NCBI GenBank assembly: GCA_001724265.1
Contig: MEDY01000184.1
Location: 1-64,000, forward strand
Direction: 5' to 3'
Source of the DNA: Rhizaria sp. SCN 62-66
Lineage: Eukaryota; Rhizaria, unplaced
Length of the DNA: 64,000 nt
In this document: positions 25,178-35,399 of the stretch, in pieces
How the letters are laid out: every line of letters begins with the position of its first letter
Numbering within the stretch: position 1 is the first letter of the stretch
The notes under the pieces: model-generated
Told to the model about the DNA's origin: nothing
The model's input: only the letters and a program-made list of their open reading frames with translations
The model's database searches: none
Made by a program: the position numbers and the translations under genes

Positions 25178-26874
25178 ACAATTGCCTTTTTCGAGATCAA
25201 CTAAAACGTTATCACATCAACGTAATACCCACAGCAATGAACATCAACAATGTCAAACAGCAGCAACAACGAATATTTTTGAGAGCAGTAACGCTGCTCT
25301 TGTACACGCGTTAGTATGCTTTGTTTTCTGTAGATTTCAGCTCTGTTTGGATTTGTCTCTAGTTTTCTCTTCAGCCTTGTTTTTCCCATCTAGCCCGAGC
25401 TGTACCTTTGTCGTTACATAGCCGCAACATGTGTTGTAAACCAACAACAACATCACTAGTAATCTCACGTCTAGTCCTGAAGCACGTTCTACTCTTCTTC
25501 GAATGTTCTTATACGAGACCTCAACAAAAAGAGATGAAAAATAAACACATTATTGTGACAAACATCATCTTTGTCTTGAATGGTCTTCGTCGCGTTATAT
25601 AGCACTCATACAAAGATAAGTATCGTGCTTCGTAACCAAACCTGTTTCCTGTTGTGTGTATTGCACTTTGCACGCAGCTGTGTGTGTTAATGTGTGTGCC
25701 TTGCTTGCATGGCGGTGGCATGTAGTCTGGACCGCCACCACTGCCGCCTCCGCCGCTGCCGCTACTGCCACGGCTACGTACGCTAAGCGTTTGAATTTGC
25801 TATATCTTAGTGGCGGGCGGATGGCGCCTGAACACGGTTGCTGCCATATCCAGCGCAGACCTCTCGTAGTCCTGCCAGCTACACCTCGCACGCGGGTCTG
25901 GCGCCGGCCGAAAGCACAATTGCGGTATCTCAGCGCTAATACCAGCTATTTTATGCACGCTGCGCGCAATACACACTTGAAGCGCCGGCTTATTAGTGGA
26001 GCACGAGTCATTTGTGAAAACAATATTCTTCTCTCCGTTCCGGTCAGCGCGGCTCTAGCCAAATCTGCCTCTAAGCTCGATAGTAATAACACTCAACTGT
26101 CTTTTCAATTTAAGAATCGTTGGAATTTTTGTTTGTTTGAATGAGTAGAGTAAAATTGAGTTCTGACAAAAGTTGTGTGCAATTCTTTAGTTTCTTGCTT
26201 CGACAACTTCAAGAGCTCAGACACAGATCTCGGTATTCACTAGAGATATTCTGCTCTACGTCTGAGATATCACAGCATTTATGAATATAAACCAAAACCT
26301 CACATTGCTTACGTTTATTTTCGAAAACCCGCTTCTAAATACTTGTTTTCTTGTGCACAAAGCTTTCATCAACAGGGAACAGCGACAGAATGAAACTTCA
26401 GTGCTTCCATTTGCAGCTCTCTTACACTTCTCTTGTCGAACGCTTGCTGAGGCAAGCTAAAGTCTACTTGCCACTAAGTTATATTCTTATTGGTTTTTGC
26501 TCAAACTTGAGCTGTGATGCTGGTGCACTCTGTGTGTATCGCGTGATCTCCGAACTCACTTCAAGTTGCACAGCCACGACTTTGGCGACCACGGACATTC
26601 TGACATCACACACCCATGAGATTTGTGACTTTTTACTGATGTATGACGTCTAGTCCAATAACGTGTTTTGCCCCGCCCCAAGATGTTATTTCATAAATGT
26701 TGTTGCCATTGATTTTGAAAACTACGAGTGTCAGTTTTAAATCTTGCTATCTACCATTTGCAACATGGTCGTATTTTTTTAACACCTTTAGATGCTAACT
26801 TTGGCTACGAGACGAAGCAGATTAGTCTTTGTCGTATTATTGACGAAGGCTCTGGTTTTGATGTATTTGTGCAT
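25178..26874. other. Long spacer between RBX1 and tRNA-Ser
   Basis: 1.7 kb, mostly AT-rich, with a GC-richer patch at about 25700-25930. Open frames in the patch use non-ATG starts and have no recognisable motifs. A structured RNA in the patch cannot be excluded, but I could not fold one convincingly. Confidence 0.4.
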
Positions 26875-26954
26875 GTCAACATCCTCTAGTGGTATGTGGC
26901 GTGCCTTGAAAGCTCGTGCCTTCGGGCTCGTGGGTTCGAATCCCACTGTTGACG
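26875..26954 (+). tRNA. tRNA-Ser(UGA)
   Basis: An 80-nt cloverleaf. The acceptor stem GTCAACA (26875-26881) pairs perfectly with TGTTGAC (26947-26953), followed by a G discriminator, as expected for Ser. The anticodon loop CTTGAAA (26905-26911) gives anticodon UGA. A long variable arm GCC-TTCG-GGC (26918-26927) marks a class II tRNA. The T arm GTGGG-TTCGAAT-CCCAC is perfect and contains the B box. The D stem and the anticodon stem each hold one T-T mismatch (26885/26897 and 26902/26914). No intron. Confidence 0.87.
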
Positions 26955-26976
26955 TTTCTTTTTTTCTTTTTTTTTT
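26955..26976 (+). terminator. RNA polymerase III T-run terminator
   Basis: T-rich tract directly after the tRNA discriminator base, with runs of five to ten T broken by two C. It supports transcription of the tRNA by polymerase III. Confidence 0.85.
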
Positions 26977-27230
26977 GTCTCGAGTCTAATTGCCGCGCTT
27001 GCTCATACCGCGGCCTGCGCCATATTTTTTTACTTCTTCCACCGTCTGGTCGCTTTTGCCAACGCGCCCCGCCCCTGACTACGAATACTGGATAGCATGA
27101 CTTTTTATTTTTGACTTGTCGTCTCTATATAACTTACAATAATCCTAGGTAACATCAATGAGCACAATATGAAATAATAAAGCTTAATCAAGCCAGCTTC
27201 CAACAAGCTTCTCAATGATCTGTTGTGCGC
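26977..27230. other. Spacer downstream of tRNA
   Basis: 254 bp between the tRNA and the 3' end of the next minus-strand gene; nothing recognised. Confidence 0.4.
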
Positions 27231-29309
27231 TCACCGACCGCGCCTGTTGCTTGAGGTGCTGTTGTTAGTGACCGTAGTGAGCGCAGGCGCCGTCATGAAG
27301 AGATCGATGCCACTCCCCCACCCCGCCTCAGCGCCCCCCGTCGGGTTGCTCCACCCACAGCCACTCGCACTTGCACTCACAGTGGCATCGAGGTGGTGCT
27401 TCTGTTGTTGCTTTTGCTGCTGCTTCTGCGCCGTGCTCACATCGCTGTTCTTGCCACCGCTACTGGAGCTGTTGCTGCTGTTCTCACTGCTGTGCTTCGC
27501 AGCGAGACTGAGGCTGGCAGCGGTCGGCGGACAGGCCACAGTGCCCACTCGCGTCCCAACCCACAGCGCCGACTCGACCGCCTCCACCACGACCACCGGC
27601 GGATCTGCCTTCTCCCCAGTCCCGCTCGCGGCGGTGGCGGCGTCGTCCGGGGGCACGAGCGCGACAAAGAGCGACGGCGCGGCCATCTGGCGCGTCGACA
27701 CGGCCACGCCGCGCAGCCAGAGCCGCTGCACGCCCTCGCTGGTGCACGCCTCGAGCCGCCCCACGGCGCCGCTGCAGCCGCGCACGTCGCAATCCAGCGC
27801 CGACTCGCCGTGGCCCGCGCCCGCGGTGATGGCGGTGTTGTTGTAGGAACAAGGGCCGGGCAGCGCGATGATCGCGGTCGTCATCGGCGCAGCGGCGCCC
27901 GCGGTCGCCGACCCGAACCTGAGCTGCCGCGCTTTGGGCCCCAGCAGGCGGCGGCACTGCGCGTCGAACGCTGCCATCGCGGCCGCCGCGGCGCTATCGA
28001 CGCTGCTGCTGATGCTAACGCTGCTCCCATTGCCGCTGCTGCGGGGACTGAGAGTGCTGTTGCGGCCGCCGCGGCTGGAAGGGCTGAGGCTGTCGTAGCC
28101 GTCGTCGTCATCGTAGTCGTTGACGTCGTCGTTGGCATTCACCGCCCGAACAGGAGACTTGCCCTTGCCCGCGTTGAGTGCGTTGGTCCGAGTTGCGCTG
28201 CTCGATATGAAGGCCGCCAGACCGATGCCCGCTTCGGGCCCGCGCGCACCTTTCCTCCCAGACCCAGCGCTCGCGCCAGAGCCAGAGCCAGAGCCAGCGC
28301 CGGTGAAGACGCCACGAGACGCGCTGCCGTGGCCGATGTTGTTGTTGACTTTGTCGGAGGGCGTGAACGCGTCGATGACTGCGAGGTCGACGCCGAGGGA
28401 GAGGCGGGCCGACATGGCGCGCAGACGCGACGCCAGGGGCGTGTTCAGCGACAGCGAGTCTTCCTCTTCCACGTCCTGGTTCCCTCCGCCCCCACCGCCG
28501 CCCCCACCGCTGCTGCTGCCTGCGCTGGTGCCTGCGCTGGTGCCGGTGTTGCTGTTGGGGTTGCTGCCGGGGCTGGAGCCGGAGATGGTGCCGGAGATGG
28601 TGGCGGGGTTGCTGCCGGGGCTGCGAGCGCTGCGGCCGCTGCGGACCACAGCGCCGGGGCTCGCCCGGGCCGGGACTGGGGTGCGGTTCGGGGCCGCAGG
28701 GGTCGCAACACGGTTCGGGGCCGCAGGAGTCGCAACAGGCCGGGTAAGAAGCTTGGAGCTCGCAGTACTATTGGCAACATTGGCGTTGACGAGGCGGTCA
28801 AACAGGTCGCCATCGTCGTCGCCGCGGCGGGCAAAGATGGAGCTGCTGCTACTGCTGGTGGCCGCGTTGGGTCTATCAAACACGGGAACAGGCAGCGCAG
28901 GGCTGAAGCCGCTGACTGCGGGGGACGTGTCTGTGACACCGACGCGGCGAGGAGATGCACGCCGAGGCGGCGACGCTGACGACGTTGACGCAGCAGAAGC
29001 AGCAGCAGCAGTTGTTGTGCGACAGATAATGTCGTTGTTTGCGACACTGGAGAGCTTTGGCGAGGCAGGCTTGCGAGCAGCTGATGCTGTGTGTGAAAAG
29101 TAACTCATGATTGAGCCAGAGCCGGCGCGCGCAGGAGGGACGATGGGCTTCGAGCTGGCGCTCGCGCTGGTGGAGGTGAGACGAGGGCGCTTCACGGCAA
29201 AGCCGTCGGAGCCCGCTTTGCAATCCGTGTGGCCAGTGTCCGAGTCAGAGCCGGACGAGACGTCGTCCAGGGCGCTCCGGGACACGGTGCTTTTGCGCGT
29301 GCCGCTCAT
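27231..29309 (-). CDS. Low-complexity Ser/Ala/Gly-rich protein with PIP-box-like motif
   Basis: Single exon, 692 residues, ATG at 29309 (MSGTRKSTVSRS), TGA stop. I do not recognise the family. Near the N-terminus is a basic AVKRPRL patch that could be a nuclear localisation signal. SIMSYFSH at residues 66-73 resembles a degenerate PCNA-interacting (PIP) box. Long Ser/Gly/Asn repeats follow. A more ordered stretch near residues 440-580 (FDAQCRRLLGPKARQLRFGS, then LWLRGVAVSTRQ) contains Cys residues but no motif I can name. The C-terminus is Ser-, Gln- and Asn-rich and ends SSNRRGR. A nuclear DNA-replication or repair link would be speculation from the PIP-like motif alone. Confidence 0.7.
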   Translation of the reverse strand: MSGTRKSTVSRSALDDVSSGSDSDTGHTDCKAGSDGFAVKRPRLTSTSASASSKPIVPPARAGSGSIMSYFSHTASAARKPASPKLSSVANNDIICRTTTAAAASAASTSSASPPRRASPRRVGVTDTSPAVSGFSPALPVPVFDRPNAATSSSSSSIFARRGDDDGDLFDRLVNANVANSTASSKLLTRPVATPAAPNRVATPAAPNRTPVPARASPGAVVRSGRSARSPGSNPATISGTISGSSPGSNPNSNTGTSAGTSAGSSSGGGGGGGGGNQDVEEEDSLSLNTPLASRLRAMSARLSLGVDLAVIDAFTPSDKVNNNIGHGSASRGVFTGAGSGSGSGASAGSGRKGARGPEAGIGLAAFISSSATRTNALNAGKGKSPVRAVNANDDVNDYDDDDGYDSLSPSSRGGRNSTLSPRSSGNGSSVSISSSVDSAAAAAMAAFDAQCRRLLGPKARQLRFGSATAGAAAPMTTAIIALPGPCSYNNTAITAGAGHGESALDCDVRGCSGAVGRLEACTSEGVQRLWLRGVAVSTRQMAAPSLFVALVPPDDAATAASGTGEKADPPVVVVEAVESALWVGTRVGTVACPPTAASLSLAAKHSSENSSNSSSSGGKNSDVSTAQKQQQKQQQKHHLDATVSASASGCGWSNPTGGAEAGWGSGIDLFMTAPALTTVTNNSTSSNRRGR

Positions 29310-29784
29310 CAACCCTGTCCGCGCTGTCCAAATTTCAACAGGGCTCTGTGCGATACCGAGACAATAACAAAGCTAGAAGGACGAAAACCAAAAATATTGA
29401 AATAATTAAAACTGAGGTTACTGTTCCCAGAAAATTGTGCAAGTTGACGATTGTTTCATCGCACACGACGTCTTGCTCGGCCACTCAGACAGTGAATGAT
29501 GCGCTTGGCCAACCGACCAGCGAAACAAAGCCAGCCCGAAGATTTTTGTGGTGGAGGCGACGCTAGCTAAGGAGCTCAAGACGTCTGTGTGGGCGTATTT
29601 GTGAGTGTAACGCTATGTTGTTCTTTGATACTCACTTATCAGTACTGTTTGAGTTTGGGATTATATGTGTGCTTTTGTGGGAAGTACTTGGTGTTGCTGC
29701 CAAGGACTTTGTTTCCCATCGACTCACCAATCCCATCGACGGCCACTCACAAGATCCCTTTTATCGCCTTTGTTTTCGCAGACA
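29310..29784. promoter_or_regulatory. Divergent promoter region
   Basis: Spacer between the low-complexity gene and the small ankyrin gene, with AACCGACCAG at 29511-29520. TTTTCGCAG ending at 29781 just before the ATG at 29785 looks like a splice acceptor, so the ankyrin gene may have a 5' UTR intron. Confidence 0.5.
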
Positions 29785-30554
29785 ATGTCCTCCAAGATTG
29801 ATTATCGTATTGTCGGCGACCGCGGCCAGACCGCTCTCCACTATGCTCTTTTCGAGAAGGATGATGCCAAGGTCGCTGACCTTATCAAGACTTGGCCCGT
29901 CGCGAAGGACATCATTAAGGCCTACCCTAGCATGGAGCTCATCCGCCAGGTACGTCACATACTTTCTTTTATCTCGTTTGTTTTTATCATAAAATCGTAC
30001 TAACCCCTTTGTTCTTATTTTATATCTTCTATTTTCCCCTTGATCTTGACTATTTCCCGTCTATTTCCCTTCTTTTCTCACGACCTTATGATCACCTCGC
30101 CTCTCGCTCGCCTCTTATTCTTCCAACCCAGCCCCTTCCCCCGCTCCACTACGCGGCCAAGCACTCCAATGCCGAGTGCGCTAAGCTCCTCATTGCTGCT
30201 GGCGCCCCCGTCGACGAGTTCTGCGACATCACTAAGTCGACCCCGCTGACCGAGGCTGCCCGCTCCGGCAACGCCGAGGTGCTGGCCGTGCTCCTCGCCG
30301 CGGGCGCCGTCCCCACGCGCCGCGACGCCACGGGCCGCGTCCCCATCACCCACGCGCTGTGCTGGTCGCGTGAGAACACCACTGTTGCGCTGGCCTCGCT
30401 CGAGGACGCCGAGGCCGCGGCCAAGTCGATCGAGAACAAGGCCGACAACGACCTCTTCACCAGCCTCCACAACGGCATCATGTTTAACTCTACCTGCATC
30501 GCGGCCTTCCTCAAGGCCGCCAAGGCTACCTTTCAGCGCACTGAGACCGCGTAA
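29785..30554 (+). CDS. Small ankyrin-repeat protein
   Basis: Two exons: 29785-29949 and 30132-30554 (TAA), 195 residues; donor GTACGT, acceptor CCCAG, phase 0. It opens MSSKIDYRIVGDRGQTALHY and carries about three ankyrin-type helical hairpins: GQTALHYALFEKDD, then LHYAAKHSNAECAKLLIAAG, then TPLTEAARSGNAEVLAVLLA. These normally bind protein partners; none can be predicted. The conserved TALH, TPL and G-A-hydrophobic pattern supports the frame on both sides of the intron. The TAA overlaps GTAAGT, a good donor, so the gene could be spliced to a further 3' exon instead of ending here. Confidence 0.8.
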
Positions 30555-32098
30555 GTGGCTCGTTGTGCAAGGATGATCTTTTCGATCGATCAGGATGGCG
30601 AGCACGGAAAGTTTTCTAGACTTGAATACTGATTGAATCATAGTCAGTGTTACATATCACGGGATTCTCGCGTTTGTTTTCGTAGTGTTGTGCTGTTTCC
30701 ATATATATATCATATTTTTTTGTCTGTATCTTTTTAACCTATACGGTTTTGGATGATGTTGTTGCTGTTGCTGTGTTGTTCGCTGTCAAGTCCGACTGCT
30801 GCTCCTGACAAAAGTGAAAATAGGATTGAAGTACTGTTGTCGCACTGTATATCGCCAGTACCACTTGTTGTCGCAAATTGGAGAATATATGCGCTCTATA
30901 TAGTATACACGTAATATTAATATCAAGATAATAGTCACATTTATATAAAATATTGTATGTACATGTACTATGCTTTCGACGCGTACACATGTTACGTGTG
31001 TTGCTAGGCTCAGTAGCATAGTACACGGCATTAGCTTAGTTAATTGCAAGCACACCAAAAGCAGGCGCGACAATAGCAGCTTGACTGTTTGTGGAACAAG
31101 AGCATGTTGATGTTTGTGCCAAGTTCGAGTATCGGCGCACTGTCCGGCCAGCAAAACGCGGTTATGATAAATCCTTCGCGTGCCATGGTGACCGCACCGC
31201 CGGGGTGATGCGCGCGCCAGTGATTGTGGTGTTGGCTACCACGGGCTCAGCTTGAAGATCGAGCGCGTTCAATAATGATACTTTCTTGATAATCTGCGAG
31301 GCGCGCGTCGGGGTCAGGCGCACGGAAGAGGCGTCAACACGAGTCGCTTGAATAGCATCCACTTGCTGGTAAGATCGCGGGTTAGTGTGTTTGTTACACT
31401 TCGCTATCATGTAATGCTCGTCATATCAAGGTGATTGATTGTGGTTCCAGAATTTAACAAGTTATGTCAAGTCGCAGAGTTGGAATTGTTACGTGGACAC
31501 CGACACCTGAGTTACGCCCTTTAGGCCAAGCTTGTTGTGTCAATTTTGTAAAGGTTGTTTTCATTACGTGGAGAGTATATTCATGCATAAATGCCCCAAT
31601 TAATGAATTTAGCTATTTTTATTTGATACGACTCGCATTTCTCACAGCAAGGTTTGTTTGTTTTGTAGGGTTGCTTGTTTTGAAAGGGTACAAGTCGGAC
31701 AGAACATTATTAATAAGTGGCGAAAGTCTATGTGGCGAAAGTCTTTGTTGCGTGTTTGCTGCGACACAGAGACACAGGAAACCAGTTGTCAGACCAGGCC
31801 CGGCCTTCCGTGGTTGTGCCTGACATCAAACAGCTGTCAAAAGTAACGTTGACAGATTGTAACTTTACGACGATGGTTGCACGTACATAATACTACGTTT
31901 GTTTGCAAGCATGGACAAAGCAAGATTCTCTACTTAAAGAAACTCATGCTTTGTCGCAAGACTTCACAGACACACTCGTAGGATTACCAACAAAAAACAC
32001 AAGCTAGGAGACGAGAGCTTCGTCAACCAGCACTCAGCACTCAGCACTCAGCAATCAGTGGTCGATAAAAGTCCTTCGTTAAGCTGCCCTCTGACTGC
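30555..32098. other. Long convergent spacer
   Basis: About 1.5 kb between the 3' ends of the small ankyrin gene and importin alpha, mostly AT-rich. A GC-richer patch at 31160-31400 holds a possible 82-codon minus-strand ORF (listed separately). Nothing else recognised. Confidence 0.4.
31162..31410 (-). CDS. Doubtful small ORF
   Basis: 82 codons with an ATG at 31410 and TAA at 31162 in a locally GC-richer patch of an AT-rich spacer. It reads MIAKCNKHTNPRSYQQVD and ends WHAKDLS, with no recognisable domain. Composition is less GC3-biased than the real genes here. It could be a small gene or an exon, or chance. Confidence 0.2.
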   Translation of the reverse strand: MIAKCNKHTNPRSYQQVDAIQATRVDASSVRLTPTRASQIIKKVSLLNALDLQAEPVVANTTITGARITPAVRSPWHAKDLS

Positions 32099-34366
32099 TC
32101 AGAAGCTGAAGGGCGCGCCGCCCGCGCTGGGGTCGGCCCCGCCGAAGGCAGCGCCGGCGCCCGCGCTGGGGTCGGCCCCGAAGGCGAAGGTGCCCTCAGC
32201 GGTGACCTGGGGCGCGTCGCCCATCTGCTGCGCGGCGTCCTCGTCGCAGAAGTAGCGCAGCGAGATCTCGTCGGCAAGCGCGGCGACCTTTGAGTTGTCG
32301 TGGTCGCGCAGCTTGAGCACGATGTCGACGAGCTCGCACTCCTCGGCCTTGTCGAGCACCTCGTTCGTGGCAGTCTCGCGCGACAGCAGCTCGTTCTCAG
32401 CGTCCTCGTGGCCCGCACGCAGCGCCGTATCCACCGACTCGAGCAGCGACACGATGAGCTTCGGGTCCGTGCCCGCGTAGTTGAGCATCAGCGCCATCGA
32501 CGGCAGGACCTCGAGCCGGTGAACGAGGTACCGTGTCACGTCGGGGATGTCGGCCGCGATCGCGTTGGTGATGCACCAAGTGGCTTCGCGCCGGATCTCG
32601 GCCTCCTTGGCGCTCATAAGCTCCACCACGCGCGGGAACACGTCCGCGTTGGCCACCGCGAGCACCTGCAGCGGCGAGAGATTGTAGACACACAAGATAG
32701 AGCTGAAATATGAGTTGTTGATTTTTTTTTGGTTGAAAAATAAAGTAAATTATCACTGTTTTCATGATATGCTCTTCTGTAAGCTCATACGAGTCAATTG
32801 TCACAGTAAAATCAGACATTTGGTAGAGAAAGTATAAATAAAGAAACACGCCGTACCTGGTCCTCGACGCCCGCGGTAATGTTAGAGAGGGTCCAGCAGG
32901 CCTCCTTGCGGAGCTGGCGACGCGAGGCGCCGAGCAGCGAGCGCAGCGGCGTAAGCACGTTGTTGTTAAGCAGCGCGTCCGTCGCGTCGGCGTCGCCGCT
33001 AGAGATGTTGCCAACCACGCGCAGCGCAGGCGTGCGCACCTAAGCAGAGAAGAAGCAGTGCATACAAGAGAGTTGTTTAAGAAACGTGAGATACAATGAT
33101 ATTGATTTTCATTAATAAACAATCAATGATAAAATACGTTTCGTTCCACTCTTCAGCTGCGGTTATATAACACAATTCGTACCTGGATGTTGGGGTGGGA
33201 GAGGAGGAGCACAAGGCGCTGGACGACGCCGGCCTCGATGATCTCGGCCAAGTGCTGGTCGATGACGTTGGGGTCGGTGCCCTCTGCGTCGGCGAGAGCG
33301 GTGAGCGACCACGCGGCGTCGGCGATGATCTCGTCGTCGTCGCACGACAGCATGCACGCAAGCGTGGGCAGCGTGCGGGACACCACGGCCCAGTCGGGCA
33401 GCGGGTACCCGCGGCAGAGATTCGAGATGGTCCACGTGATGTTGCGCAGCATCGCCACGCTGCCCTTGGCGTGCGCCAGCGCCAGCAGCGTGTCAAGCGC
33501 GCCGTACGATAGGATCGTGTCGCGGTAGGCCGGGCTGTCACCAGCGATGTTGCCTAGCGTCCACACGGCCTGCTCGCGCACCGCGCTCGACTCGGACGAC
33601 AGGAGCGCGATGATGTTCTGGATGCCGCCCGCCTGCACTACGGCGGCCGTGAGGCACGAGTCGCCCGCGGCGATGTTGGTCAGACTCCAGAGCGACTCGA
33701 CCTGGAGCTCCTCGTCGGGCACGCGCAGCACGGCCATGAGGCCCGGCACGACGCCCGCGTCGACGACTTGCTGCAGCGGCGCTACCTTCTCCAGCGTGAT
33801 GAGCGCGCGCACAAAGAGCAGAGCCTCGCGCAGCTGCTCCAGCGTCGGCGCCGCGCTCAGCAGCAGCTGCGCCACGGCGGGCAGCTGCGCCACCTTTTCG
33901 GCCAGCTCGGCCGGACTCATCGTCACCACCGCGGCCGCGGCCGAGCCGGCGTCGGCCTTGGCGGCCTCAGCGGCAGAGCCGGGGGGGCCGCGGCGCACGC
34001 GCTGCAGCATCTGGTCGCGCGCCTCTTTGCGGTCCTTGGAGGTCTTCTCCTGGCGCTTAGAACGGGAGTCTGTGTGGAGGGGTGTTTGTGGAGAGAAAAG
34101 TTAGGTGTTCGTTGTTGTTGTGTTGTGCAAGTGCAAAGTGACAAATGAGACAATCAACGTGAGCAAGAGTGTGTGTGTGTTTGTGTGCGTGCGTGAGAGA
34201 ATGAACAATGTACGAAAGCAATAAATACACAAAATAGTATTATTGGAGGCTGTTGTAGTTCGCTTGAATGTCGACAATGAGGAGAAGTGAGAGACGTACC
34301 CTTGGCGTCGAGGCCAGTCTTGACAACGCGAGCCTTCTGCTCCTTCTCGCGAAACAGCCCAGACAT
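32099..34366 (-). CDS. KPNA: Importin subunit alpha (karyopherin alpha)
   Basis: Four exons on the minus strand: 34366-34300, 34069-33183, 33039-32857 and 32665-32099 (TGA), 567 residues. Donors are GTACGT, GTACGA and GTACGG. It carries classical NLS cargo to importin beta. The N-terminal importin-beta-binding region crosses the first junction (KTGLDAK-D-SRSKRQEKTSK). Armadillo repeats follow with the family words LWSLTNIAAG, VWTLGNIAGDSPAYRD, TWTISNLCRGYP, AAWSLTALAD, RVVGNISSGD, CWTLSNITAG and TWCITNAIA; these W-x-x-x-N positions contact the NLS. An acidic tail and a Gly/Phe-rich end (GGAPFSF) follow. Each junction keeps an armadillo repeat intact, so the exon model is strong. Confidence 0.95.
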
Positions 34367-35399
34367 CGAAACTGCGGCAGAGAAGTGGGTGGAAAAAAGG
34401 TCAAGAGAGTCAAAAAGAGAATGGGAAAGAAAGCCATGAGAGTGTGGGCGATGCTAAGGAGTGTTTAGGACGTTTTTGTCAGCGCGATATTCGAGAACAC
34501 GCCAGTGTAGCACGCCAGCCGTTAGGTCGTTTGTTGGCTGTCACCAGCACAAGCGAGTTATGGCGAATAGTGACAAAACCATAACCACCACGTATCATCA
34601 TTCAGTATCTCATCGTCAAGCTGTTTTTACGGGGTGAAACCCACGAATTGGTCCTACTGAGGCGAAAGCGCGCAGGTCGTCCCTCTCCAGGTGAGCCAAC
34701 GGCTCCCGCTTCATCGAGCGACGACTATGCAGCAAACAACACGGGGTCCACAAAATATATTACTAGATTACACTACTAGACTGCTATGTAATTCGCGGCA
34801 CGCCATCGGAAGATCTCTTGAAGGATCGGAAGACTGATATACGTCGGTCCAAAGTTGCTTGCCGCCGACCCGCCGTTGCGCTGGCTGGTTGGTCGGTCGG
34901 TCTGGCTGGCGCAATTCGCGACTAGTGGCAGCCAGTTCGCAAAAAAGTGCTCCCAGTCCAACGTAACGGCTCTATCCTTAAAACACGCCCCCTGAGCTAT
35001 AACAAACGATTTATAAAGTCTAATTACGAGTTAATACATTTTACAGTGCGATGTATCCAGAAACTTTGTATATCCATGTTCTGACGACCATGGCTCCCGA
35101 TTTTCGCGTTTTTATAGCCTCAGCTCACCCACTCTCTCTTGCTTCACCTTCACCTCAAGGCGTGTCCAGCGCGTCTCAGAGACCCGCACTTTTACCCTGA
35201 CTTGAAGGCAGGAGTGACTACTCTTGTTTTTACCCCCAGGGATCCTTTCGCGCAACTTTCCGCTGTTCCCGCCGCGCTGCGGCCGATCCCGCGCCCCCCG
35301 TCCCTGGCTCTCGCGGAGGTAGTGGCGTCGTCCTCTGTCTGCGAGCCAGCCAGTCGGCCAGGCTCTCTCATCGCGCCGCCTTCTTGCGCCCACGGCTCG
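34367..35399. promoter_or_regulatory. Divergent promoter region importin alpha / RS-Gln protein
   Basis: About 1 kb between divergent starts. GGTTGGTCGGTCGGTC lies at 34888-34903, like the repeat upstream of GINS1/SEC61G. The right part (35100-35400) is GC-richer and could be 5' UTR. No ATG-initiated exon that I can support. Confidence 0.5.

Noticed and set aside
25700-25930. GC-rich patch with a GTAGTCCTGCCAGCTAC word resembling the SRP RNA Alu domain
   Set aside because: The rest of the Alu domain, the helix 8 motif and Pol III signals are not found; the likeness is short.
25656-26144. 162-codon plus-strand ORF after RBX1
   Set aside because: Non-ATG start, composition unlike the neighbouring genes, no motif and mostly AT-rich DNA.
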